From: Ichthyophis bannanicus
Taxonomy: Eukaryota > Chordata > Amphibia > Gymnophiona > Ichthyophiidae
Reading direction: 5' to 3'
NCBI GenBank assembly: GCA_033557465.1
Contig: CM066036.1
Coordinates: 586,107,574-586,171,573 of the forward strand
DNA length: 64,000 nucleotides
How positions within the stretch are numbered: position 1 is the first letter of the stretch; each line of letters opens with the position of its first letter. The translations under genes were made by a program, and so were the position numbers. The notes beneath the pieces were generated by a model, which was not told where the DNA came from, made no database searches, and saw nothing but the letters and a program-made list of their open reading frames with translations. Positions 54,887 through 64,000 of the stretch are shown in pieces.

Positions 54887-56631
54887 ATGGATCAGGCATT
54901 GAGAAGAGGGGTACGGGTTGGGTTAGTAGATATTATTGCCCTACTGAACACTGGGAGCAACCAGTCCCTGGTATCTGGATTCCTTGCCGAGAGGCTGGGC
55001 ATTAGGAGCTCGATGGGGATTTTTAGTGGAGTAGTGTGTTTAGTGTGTGCATGGCGATATAGTGAGAGAGCTCACCTACAAAGTTGGGGTAATGTGGGAG
55101 GGAAGGACCCAACTTCTAAAAGTAGCAGTAGTCCAGTGGTTGCTGTATCCCCTGAGACTTGGAAGAGACTGGGAGGGGATGGAGGCAGTGTTGGCTCCTA
55201 AGGAGGGGTGGATGTTCACCACTGAGAAGGAAGAGAGATTCCGGCTAGGGGATATATTTCCCTTTTCAGATCAAGAGATAATTGCACCTCAGCCAACAAG
55301 GGGTCCATTTCTGGTAAGAAGGTGGCAAGGGACGGTCACTTATAAAGTGAACCAAGGCCATGATAAATACCAGGTCTACCATGTTAATCTGCTAAAGCCT
55401 TGGGTAGGCCAGGGTGGGCTAACCAATGAGACAGTTGCCAACCAAAGCGAAGATTTAGGTCATGATGTGGGGACAGTACAGGACACCCAACCCCTGAAAA
55501 TAGGCGAGTCCCCGACTCCACAGCAAAAAGTACAGTTAAACCATCTGATAACACAATTTCAAGATGTGTTTTCCCCTCTTCTGGGACGCACTCACCTAGG
55601 CGTCCATTGAATTGAAACCATCCCTAGGAAAGTAGTTTGGCAGAGGCCCTATCGACTCCTGGAGGCAAAACAGAAGGAGGTAGAGAGAGAAGTTGCAGAA
55701 ATCCTGCAATTGAAGATAATTGAGGAATCCTCTAATGAGTGGGCTAGTCCCATAGTGCTCATCCCAAAACCGGATGTGTCCACAAGATTTTGTGTGGATT
55801 TCCGGGGGGTTAATGCCATTTCCCAGTTTGATGCCTATCCCATGCCGAGAGTGGACGAAATAGTGGAACAGCTGGGAGAGGCCCAGTTCCTATCCATTCT
55901 CGACTTAACTAAGGGATATTGGAAAATCCCATTAGAAAAGAAGTCTAAAGAAAAGACTGCTGTTGTGGCCCACCAGAGCCTATAGCAGTTCAGAGTGCTC
56001 CTCTTTGGGCTTCATGGGACCCCCACAACATTACAGAGAATTATCAATCAAATACCGTGACCACATCTGAGTTATGCCAAGCATATTTAGATGACGTGGT
56101 CATCTTTTCCCCTACCTGAGATGCTCATTTAAAACATCTCGCAGTCTGTCAAGCTCTCCGTCAGGCAGGACTGATGGCAAACCCGAAAAAATGTGCCCTA
56201 GGACAAAAGGAGGTATAATACCTCAGCCATTGTGTAGGGGGAGGCTGGGTAAGGCCAATGCCCTCAAAGATCACAGCGATCCAAGAGGTGAGGCCCCCAC
56301 AAACGAAAAAACAGCTATGTACTTTTCTAGGCCTGGTAGGGTAGTACCGTACGTTTGTGCCACACTTTGTGGATATATCTGCTGACCTCACCTCACTATT
56401 GAAAAACTCCCGATCCAATCGGTTAGTTTGGAATAGAGCAGCAGATCAGGCTTTTAGACAGCTTAAGGAGGCCCCGTGTAAAGAACCAGTCTTAAAGAAT
56501 ATAGACTTTCAGCAAGAATTAATTTTGCAAACAGATGCTTTGGATGTAGGACTCGGGGCGGTGCTGAGCCAGGTAACAATAGGGGAGGAACACCCTGTAA
56601 TGTATCTTAGCCAGAGGCTTACTGATGCAGT
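54887..56631 (+). pseudogene. Pol of the Gmr1-like element
   Basis: Protease at 54887-55030 with ALLNTGSNQSLV: the active-site Asp of D-T/S-G is Asn. 55047-55610 then has, after a deleted region, the integrase C-terminal GPY/F-like stretch (GPFLVRRWQGTVTYKV, VYHVNLLKPW), followed by the RT leader. RT is at 55710-56100 (IPKPDVSTRFCVDFRGVN, LDLTKGYWKIPL) with stops; the catalytic motif reads L-D-D-V near 56085. RNase H starts in 56357-56631 (LQTDALDVGLGAVLSQ) and is cut off by the LTR at 56632. Confidence 0.85.
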
Positions 56632-57563
56632 TGTAGTCGGCAAGGGACAGTTACATGGGTGGTGGCAGGTAGGGTCAGACCATAGCCTGGTTTGACCCGT
56701 CTGAAAAATTGTAATGATAAAATTCCTGAGTGTTTGCAAACCAGAGACCAGAAAGCCTGGGAGGGTTGGATCCTGGGTCGAGACACATTTGCACAGAGTG
56801 AAGGATCTTGGAATTTTCCTGGGGTTTCCTCCCAGACAGAGGGGGAGATTCCCCTCAAGAACCCTTGGGGGATTAGAAGGGATCAGGACCTTGTTGGACT
56901 AGAAAGGGACTGTCCCTGGGAAACCCCAGAACCAGTGCCAGCCCATCTACTAGGCGAGCTAGGTGGCTGCCTAGTGTGGCTGGCCCAGGTGGGCGGTGGT
57001 GGTACACATGAGCAGCTGCGCTGCCCCCTCCCAGCTGCTGCTGATTCCATCATGGGGGCGAGGCAGCAGTAGCAGTATTCCATCGCGGAAAGGGATCAGA
57101 AGTGGCATGCCATATGTGCTGAAGGACATGACCTGCTACAAATAAGAAAGCAGTGACAAAAAGCCACTGGTTTTTGAAATACTGTTACTGCCGCCTCCCC
57201 CCCCCCACAATGGAATCAGCAGCAGCTGGGAGGGGGTGGCAACATCTGAGTGGGGGTGGCGGCATGGCTTGGCAGGGGTGGTGTGGCTGGGTTTCTGCCT
57301 AGGACGGCAGAAATCCTTGGACTGGCCCTGCCCAGAACTCGCCCTAAAGATACAGGGGACATCAAATAAGGATTTCCTAGCCAGGGAGCCATAGTATTAG
57401 GAGAGGATATTCAACTGCCTACCTACCGGATGCTGATTGTTGGATACTGGACACTAATTGCTGGATGTTGGATACTGGTCGCTGATCATTGAATGCTGGA
57501 CAACCTGAGGACCTAACCGAGCGAGGGACGGACTGGAGGACTCCGAGAGTTGGACACTCGACA
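56632..57563 (+). repeat. 3' LTR of the Gmr1-like element, with MITE
   Basis: LTR sequence at 56632-56932 and 57331-57563. After the MITE it continues with 'cagaactcgccctaaagata' matching 51535 onward. The part after 57415 has extra copies of a 'tgctggatactgg' motif absent in the 5' LTR. Confidence 0.8.
56933..57330. mobile_element. Non-autonomous hAT MITE
   Basis: 398 bp with an 8-bp target duplication CCCAGAAC (56925-56932 and 57331-57338). Ends are CAGTGCCAGCC and the complement CAGGGCCAGTCC, similar to the CAGGGCCGGCCC end at 3716. No coding potential; must have been moved by another transposase. Confidence 0.85.
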
Positions 57564-57790
57564 AAGTGTCAGCTTCAAGCAATTATTCTGTAAATTGTGT
57601 GGAGATGTGGAACATCTTGAAATACTAAGAAATGCAATCAGACCAAAAAGTGTGGCAGAAAGATACAGAAATAGTGACCATTGTATTAGGAGCCACTAAT
57701 CTGCCTAAGAGGAATTTCCAGTCGCATCTTGATAAGTTGCCTATAAATGTTACATCTTATGAACTCCAGAAGGAAGGAAGCGAGCGTTAG
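57564..57790 (+). pseudogene. LINE C-terminal remnant (right part of 50930 fragment)
   Basis: A frame at about 57665-57775 reads EIVTIVLGATNLPKRNF then SHLDKLP, a C-terminal block that in RLE-type LINEs follows the endonuclease. Just before it, FCKLCGDVEHL resembles a degraded C-x2-C...H finger. Together with 50930-51227 it forms the target in which the Gmr1-like gypsy inserted. Tentative. Confidence 0.4.
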
Positions 57791-58600
57791 CAGTAAATTT
57801 GAGAGACTGAGATAATACTCCACATACCCTGACTTAGGAGTGAGGTTCATGACTGTCATGGTATATGCAAAACTAACCCATTTGGAGAAATTGCTCATGC
57901 GTGAAACCCATAACATAGTAGCCTTTCACAAACTTATCAGCTCCCTTATGGTCACCTCTACCCCACCTGCACTTTTCCACTTTGGCCTACTCATAGACAG
58001 CCTTGCATTCCCACCTTGCATTATGACAATCCATTCCTTTACCCAGCTTCTAGGCCTACCCCACTCTTAGTCCTTACAACTAGGGTGGCCAACTGCCCAG
58101 CTTTTACTGGACAGTCTGGTTTTGAAGCTCTTTGTTCAGTGTCTGCTTACAAAGTATAACCAGACCATGTAACATCCGGTCAAACCTGGTATAGCCATCA
58201 AGTCCTGCTCTTGTTTCACCTTCTGCACCTTGAGCTCCTCCTGCCTGTGCTGCCACTCTCTTGTAAGCTGATGAGGCTTGAGATGCTATTCTATCCAGGC
58301 ATGGCACCTTCTTCCTCCCTCCCTTTGCTGCTAGTGCCGGCTGTGCAATTGAAACATGCGCTGTCTGGACCATACGGCCATGCACCAACGGAGTCCCGCA
58401 TGGTTACATGTGTTTAAATCACAGGGCTGCATGGTTCAAACTGAAAATGTTTGAAATGCATAAGACTCCTTAAGTACACAGCCCCATGATTCAGACAGCA
58501 CATTTTTCAATTGCAAAGCTGGGACTAGCAGCAAAAGAAGGGAGTCTGAAGGCACCTGTGTTTGGATGAAGTCACAGCCCTAGTCTTATCAGCATACTGC
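57791..58600. other. No gene recognised
   Basis: Mixed-composition sequence. The stretch from 58080 ('ctagggtggccaactgcccag') looks like the end of a dispersed repeat, but no partner end is visible. Confidence 0.4.
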
Positions 58601-59265
58601 TGTATGCTGGTCCAAGTTAGAGAGATTGGGGGAGAAGGAAGAACAGAGATTTGGGAGAGCAGAGGATGGATGGGGCTCAGGGGACTGCAAGAGACCAAGC
58701 AGAATAATGGGGAGGGGCCCAGGAGGTGCATCAGAAGGATGGGGCTTGGGGGGACTAGAGAGGAAACAGAGAAGGATGGGATGCAGGGAAGAACAGAGAG
58801 ATAGTAAATGTGTGGGAGAATGGGGAAAGGGAGCAGGGATTTGGGCATGGGAGGGACTGAGTGGGAATTTGGAGGGGCCAGCAAGGTCCTGGCAAGTAGT
58901 AGATATGAGTGGGGATGTATTGGATGGGTTGGGAATATGAGGGAGGGTATGAGGTGAGGTAAAAGGGCATAAAAGGTGAGGAGAAAATGAGATATGGGAT
59001 GAATTATCTGGTGGACTGAAGAGAAGATGAGAAGCAGTGTAAAGGAATGACGGTGAGTGAGGGTAGTGACGGTGAGTGAGGGTGGAAATGGGAATGAAAG
59101 GATGAGTGAGGGTAGAAATGGGAACGAAAGGATGGTGAAAGAGGAGCAATAGGAGGCTAGATAGAGGGTAAGAGATAGAGGAATGACCTGGATATAAGGT
59201 AAGGAACGAGTGACAAGGACAGAGCTGGGGTTAGTGAGAGGATAAGAGGCAATCGAGGGTAGATG
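58600..59265. repeat. Purine-rich tract with imperfect short repeats
   Basis: About 660 bp, mostly G and A on the plus strand (for example 'gggagaaggaagaacagag' and 'gaaatgggaatgaaaggatg' repeats near 59085-59135). The pyrimidine complement is open for 255 codons in one frame and long in another, a result of few stop codons in C/T-rich sequence. Could form triplex DNA. No gene. Confidence 0.65.
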
Positions 59266-59729
59266 AGGACATAAGAACATAAGATATGCCATACTGGGTC
59301 AGACCAAGGTCCATCAAGCCCAGTATCCTGTTTCCAAAAGTGGCCAATCTAGGTCATAAGTCCCTAGAAGTTTCCCCAAAAAGACACAGGTTCCACAATG
59401 CTCTTATTGAGTCAAGCAGTGATATCCCGGGTCCCTTTATTTATTTATTTATTTAACAGTTATTTATATACCGCTCTTTCCCTAGTATCAAGTGCGGTTT
59501 ACATGGAACAGTAGGTTAATTGGTATGTAATATACCAAGTCAGTTTACATAGAACAGATAATTATAATTTACAAGGAATGTTGTAACATTAAAGGTATAA
59601 CATATTAGAACATATATACATTGTTAGTTTAAATCTATAATCATCATGTGATTGAGAGTGTGGTATGGTTAATAGTGTATTAGTGATATTTATTTTGAAA
59701 ATAGAGTATGTAATAATAATGTATAAATG

Positions 59730-62700
59730 TTAGCCTGTATCTATTTGAGTATTCTGTTCTGAGGGTGTATTGTAGTGTAATATGAATAAGTGAGTTTTTA
59801 ATTTTTTTCTAAATTCCTTTATATCAGATAGCAGGCGAATGTTGTCAGGTAGATTGTTCCAAAGAATTGGAGCAGAGTGTGAGAAAGCTCTCTTATTTGT
59901 TTGTTTTCTGGCTTTTGTGAAATCTTTTGGTATTGTTAAGGTATTTAAGTTTCTGCTTCTTTGGGATCGTTTATCGATGTCTATATTAATCAGTGTATTG
60001 AGTGCTGATGGTGCAAGATTATTTATAAGTTTAAATGTAGTGACAAGAATTTTATATTTGATTCGGGAGTAAATAGGTAGCCAATGAAGTTCAGCCAAAA
60101 TTGGTGTAACATGTTCAAGTGGGCTTATATTCATAATCATCCTGGCAGCTATGTTCTGAATTATTTGTATCTTTTTAATATTTTGTTTTGAAATGCCATT
60201 AAGTATTGTGTTTGCATAATCAAAATGTGGGGTGATGATAGCATGAATTATATTAATAAAGTCTTGTAGATGAATCAATGGTCTTAATTGTTTTAGTGTT
60301 TTGAGTTTGTAATGTATTTTTTAGTTAGATATTTTATGTGAATCCATATTTAGATTATTGTCAAGTATTACACCTAAATATTTTATTTCTTTTTTTGTAT
60401 TTATTTCATGAGTATCTAGTGTGATCGTGTTTGGGGGTATGTATGTTTGATTTTTAGTGATGAATAATATATCAGTTTTAGTAAAGTTGATAAGTAGATT
60501 TTGTTCTTTGAGTCATTCAGTTAGTTCATTGAAACATTCTGTTATTTTTTGAAGAGGTGGGTGTGGGATTTCAAATGGGAGGTAGAACATTATATCATCA
60601 GCGTAGATATGATAATAAACATTGTGACGTTTAAAGATGTTACAAACTGGTTGTAAGTAAATATTAAATAATAGCGCAGATAATGCAGAACCCTGCGGGA
60701 GACCCTGAGTTTGTTTGAAGGTGTTAGAAATTTGGGTGTGGATTCTTACTGTTTGAGTTCTGTTTGATAGATATGATTTGAACCAATTATAAACAGTAGA
60801 TGTAATTCCAATTTGTTGAAGTCTGTTTAACATTGTTAAGTGATTAACACTGTCAAATGCAGCTGATATGTCAAGGAAAACAAGAATAAAGGCTTGTTTA
60901 GGATTATCAATACCTCTTAATATTGTGTCATAAAGGATCGTTAGCAAGGTTTCTACTCCATGGAAGGGTCTAAAGCCATATTGATGTTCATCAAGGAGGT
61001 TTAATGTGTCAATAAAGTCTTGTAGTTGAATTTGTACAATTTTTTCAATAAGTTTGGCCATAAAAGGAATACTTGATATGGGTCTGTATGATTTTGGGGA
61101 TAATTTATCTAATGTGTTATTTTTAAGTATAGGTCGTATTTGAACGTGTTTGAGAGATGGTGGTAAGTAGCCTTTTGTAAGGATAGGTTCACTAAGGGTA
61201 GAATGAAAGAAGAGAGTATTGAGAAAGTCTTCTTTATCCAATCAACTGGGCATGGATCAAGGTATGAGGTTGTTGTATTAATGTTAGTTATTGTAGTTTT
61301 GAGAGTAGATTTTGATATTAAGTTAAAGTTGGTCCAGTTATCAAATGTAGCTTGCTTTGTTTGTGTTTGAATTTGTGGTTGAGTAATATGTAGAGGTGTT
61401 ATTTGTAGCTTTGTTTTATTGATATAGTATTGAGCTAATTCTTGTGGGGAGATATCAATTGATATTTCATCAGAATTTAGTGTTTTGTTTGTTAGTTTTT
61501 GTACTATACAGAATAGTTCTCTTGGGCGATTAGTGGCTCTTGAGATTATATTAGAATAATAATTTTGTTTGGAGTTGTTTATTGTTTGTTTATAAATTTG
61601 TAGTGTATTAGTGTAGTTCTCATGATTTATTAATGATTTTGATTGTCTCCATTTCCTTTCCTCTTTTCTTAGTTGTCTTTTTAATGTTTTGATAGATATA
61701 TTAAACCATGGAGCATGTCTTTTTTCAATTTTATTGTTGTTTATATTTTGGTGTGATTGTTTTGGATTACTTTCAGCTGCTTTAGAGATTATATTGTTCC
61801 TAGGTTTGATAGATTCTTCAAGATTTGTGGGTGTTTGTGTTAGTTGTGGTATTATTTGATCTAGAAATTCTTCTTCATTGAATTTTCTGAATCTATTAGT
61901 TTGAGGACGTTGTGGTCTTTTAGTTTGATTGTTGTAGGTGATGGTTATATTGAATTTTAGAAGATAGTGGTCAGACCAGGGTACTGGAATGTTTGAGAGG
62001 GATTCAGAGTTATATAGGTTGTGTAGAGAGTTTGGTAGGAAGACCATGTCAAGAGTTTTTCCTTTATTGTGTGTTTGTTCAGTTATTATTTGGTGAAAGT
62101 CCAAATTATTTATCATTTCTAAGAATTGATTAGAGTGATTGTTGGGTATTGAAGGAAGATTAAAGTCTCCCATAAGTATTACAGGATTTGTATCTGTGGA
62201 TGATGCTAGTAATTCAATTAAATTGTAAATTTTATCTATGTTGTATTCTGGCGGTCGATATATTAATGATATAGTTGTGTTTTAATTTTTATGGTGAGTA
62301 TGTCAACATTATCTATATTATTAGATGATATTAATTTTGCATTGAGGTTTTTCTTTATTATTATAAGTACTCCTCCTCCTTTTTTTAGTGTTCTGTGAGT
62401 ATGGAAGATCTCATATTCAGGTGTCTTTAATTGGTTTAAGAATACTGAGTCAGTATCTTTGAGCCAGGTCTCTGTTATACAAAGGATATCAGGTTTATCA
62501 TCATTGATAATGTCTACAAAAATTGGTAGTTTGTTTTTCATAGATCTTGCATTAATGAGTTGGCAGGTGAGAATTGTGTATTTCTGTGTCTGAGGTGAGT
62601 GTGGTGTGTTGCCTATTTTTGTTGTTGTTATATATAAAAGTCTAGATTGTCTAGATCTAAGGTTGGTTCCTATTATGAATGGGTGTATTAAGTTATCATG

Positions 62701-62832
62701 TTTTGATATTCTTTGTATTATGGGAATTGGTCTATTATTCTTATTATCTATGGATTTTATTAGGTTAATCAGTGTAAGGATTGTGATACTTATAAGTATA
62801 GCATTGATGGGAGAAAGGAATTGTTTATGCAT
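59730..62832 (-). pseudogene. LINE C ORF2 (endonuclease-RT), few lesions
   Basis: 62832-62263: N-terminal hydrophobic segment (AILISITILTLINLI, about residues 11-25), then endonuclease start (CQLINARSMKNKLP, CITETWLKD). 62173-61109: endonuclease end (GDFNLPS, PWSDHYLLK), linker (NRPRELF) and RT start (LDPCPVDW). 61241-60513: RT with YGFRPFHGVETLL, FLDISAAFDSVNH, GLPQGSALSALLF and catalytic HIYADDIMFY. 60278-59730: C-terminus (ILWNNLPDNIR). Breaks near 62260, 61240, 60510 and 60320. About 1000 codons in total. Confidence 0.9.
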
Positions 62833-62889
62833 TTTTGGTTTGTATTTAGATTTACTTTTTATGTTTTAACTAGTAATAGGTTCAATAAA

Positions 62890-63445
62890 TAGAATAGTGC
62901 TAGTGATTAATATCAGTGATAATTACCTGTGGTAGAGATACTACTGATAATACTAGTGTTTCAGTGATAGTAGGATAATTGAGGCTTACGTGAAGAATGA
63001 GTAACTATAACATTAATACTAGTGTCACAATGATAGCAGTATAACTGCAGATGATATTGTGAATGAGAAGCTATTTAGAGATAGCAGGATAACTGTAGCT
63101 TACAGGGAGAATGAGAAACTATAATATTAATACCAGTGTCCCAGTGATAGCAGTATAATAGTAGCTTACAGGGTGAATAAGAGATTATAACATTAATACA
63201 AGTAATTCAATGATAGCAGGGTAACTGCAGCTTACTTGATGAATGAGAAGATATAACATTAATACCAGTATTTCAGTGATAGCTGGATAGTTGCAGATTA
63301 TAGAGTGCTATAACATTAACATCAGTGATTAATACTAGTGATAATACTTGATAATGATGCTAGTGATAATACCAGTGTTTCAGTGATAGCAGTATAACTA
63401 CAGCTTATATGGTGAATGAGAGGTCATTCAGTGATAGCAGGATAA
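62890..63445. repeat. About 65-bp degenerate tandem repeat
   Basis: Units contain 'gtgatagcag-ataactg', 'agcttac', 'gaatgagaaactataacattaata' and 'ccagtgtttca'; about eight units, some truncated. It lies between the LINE C start codon and its monomers, so it forms part of the 5' UTR. Confidence 0.75.
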
Positions 63446-63454
63446 CTGTAGTTG

Positions 63455-63863
63455 TTTCAAATGGAGCTGACTCCTCCCCCTCTCAGACAGCCCCAACTAG
63501 GCTGGAGTTCAACAAGCAGGACAGATGGATTTCTGCTAGGCTGTGTAACCCCAATCAGGGAGCAGAAGCTGATGACAGTTAGCTCTTTACTTGCCTGAAG
63601 GCAGCTGCTTTTCAAATGGAGCTGACTCCTCCCTCTCAGACAGCCCCAATTAGGCTGGAGTTCAATAAGCAGGACAGATGGATTTCTGCTGGGCTGTGTA
63701 ACCCCAATCAGGGAGCAGAAGCTGATGACAGTTAGCTCTTTACTTGCCTGAAGGCAGCTGCTTTTGAAATGGAGCTGACTCCTCCCCCTCTCAGACAGCC
63801 CCAATTAGGCTGGAGTTCAATAAGCAGGACAGATGGATTTCTGCTGGGCTGTGTAACCCCAAT
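63455..63863 (-). promoter_or_regulatory. 154-bp tandem monomers at LINE C 5' end
   Basis: Two full units (from 63455 and 63610) and a partial third (63763-63863), over 95% alike. At the LINE's 5' edge the third unit is cut at 'gtaaccccaat', next to the interrupted CR1. Position parallels the monomers of LINE D and CR1; promoter role is inference. Confidence 0.75.
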
Positions 63864-64000
63864 AATGGTTTATGGACCTTTCCTCCAGGAGCTTGTCCAA
63901 ACCTTTTTTAAACCCAGCTACACTAACAGCTTTTATTACATCCTCCGGTAACAAATTCCAGAGTTTGATTACACGTTGCGTGAAAAAATATTTTCTCTTA

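Larger units (their letters stand above)
51228..57563 (+). mobile_element. Decayed Gmr1-like gypsy element
   Basis: LTRs at 51228-51690 and 56632-57563 (the second enlarged by a MITE), starting TGTAGT and ending GACA. The internal part has gag, zinc knuckle, protease, an integrase C-terminal remnant, then RT and RNase H. Integrase before RT is the order reported for Gmr1-like Ty3/gypsy elements. Multiple stops, a deleted integrase core and a truncated RNase H make it non-functional. A LINE (about 52663-54590) sits in gag. I see no matching target duplication at the borders, so LTR ends may be off by a few bases. Confidence 0.88.
59431..63862 (-). mobile_element. L2-like LINE 'C', probably full length
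   Basis: About 4.4 kb from the 3' tail (complement AAATAAATAAA at 59437) to 154-bp monomers at 63455-63862, inserted in a CR1. AT-rich throughout. No clear target duplication found. Confidence 0.82.
59270..64000 (-). mobile_element. CR1 LINE split by LINE C, runs off the window
   Basis: 3' end at 59270 ('ataagaacataagatatgcc', then 'actgggtcagaccaaggtcc'), the widespread vertebrate CR1 3' end. It is interrupted at about 59430 and resumes at 63863-64000, which encodes the ORF2 C-terminus on the minus strand (residues such as LWNLLPEDVIKA). The rest is outside the window. Confidence 0.85.

Noticed and set aside
58525..59292. 255-codon Leu/Pro/Ser-rich minus-strand frame
   Set aside because: Low-complexity pyrimidine-rich strand; the open frame is explained by composition.
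1..64000. A defence system, biosynthetic cluster or prokaryotic operon
   Set aside because: Coding content is entirely that of vertebrate retrotransposons and DNA transposons; no ribosome-binding sites or operon structure.

Overview
This window has the look of a non-mammalian vertebrate genome, most likely an amphibian; a caecilian is my best guess, but that is inference from the repeat mix and not proven. I find no host gene, rRNA, true tRNA or bacterial-type operon. Nearly everything that can be recognised is a transposable element, and many elements sit inside others, so the window reads as a dated stack of insertions.

Left part (1-9245): a LINE 3' tail, about 2 kb of unrecognised sequence with unusual hairpins, a hammerhead-ribozyme-like fold on the minus strand at 3009-3052, a palindromic hAT-like MITE split by a tRNA-derived SINE, a 2.6-kb G-rich minisatellite, and a probable solo LTR (7432-8956) that contains a 350-codon open frame.

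Gypsy block (9246-20688): a young Ty3/gypsy element on the minus strand with about 1.4-kb LTRs, a CCAT target duplication, a tRNA-Ser-type primer site and one long gag-pol frame. The frame runs capsid, zinc knuckle, protease, dUTPase, reverse transcriptase and RNase H; no integrase is visible. Its 5' LTR is split by a nearly intact CR1 LINE (14528-19518) that has 312-bp promoter-like monomers, an SGNH-hydrolase ORF1 and an ORF2 with one frameshift.

Middle (21050-37000): a CR1 fragment; an L2-like LINE (minus) split by a full-length L1/Tx1-like LINE (23939-33230, 15-bp target duplication), itself split by a second CR1 copy (28974-32260); then a fragment of another LINE type, an L2-like tail and an RTE-clade LINE.

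37606-50808: one L2-like LINE (minus) interrupted four times: by an opposite-strand L2-like LINE with 150-bp monomers, an LTR-like segment, another L2-like LINE, and an apparently complete hAT transposon (47824-50271) with an uninterrupted transposase gene and a perfect 8-bp target duplication.

Right part (50930-64000): remnants of a LINE with a restriction-like endonuclease, split by a decayed second gypsy element (51228-57563) whose pol order puts the integrase C-terminus before RT (Gmr1-like). This carries its own L2-like LINE and hAT MITE insertions. After a purine-rich tract, a CR1 copy is split by a long L2-like LINE (59431-63862) with 154-bp 5' monomers.

The most noteworthy points are the gypsy element with a dUTPase where related elements carry integrase, the open frames inside its LTRs, the TATA-phased CR1 monomers, the hammerhead-like motif and the intact hAT transposon.
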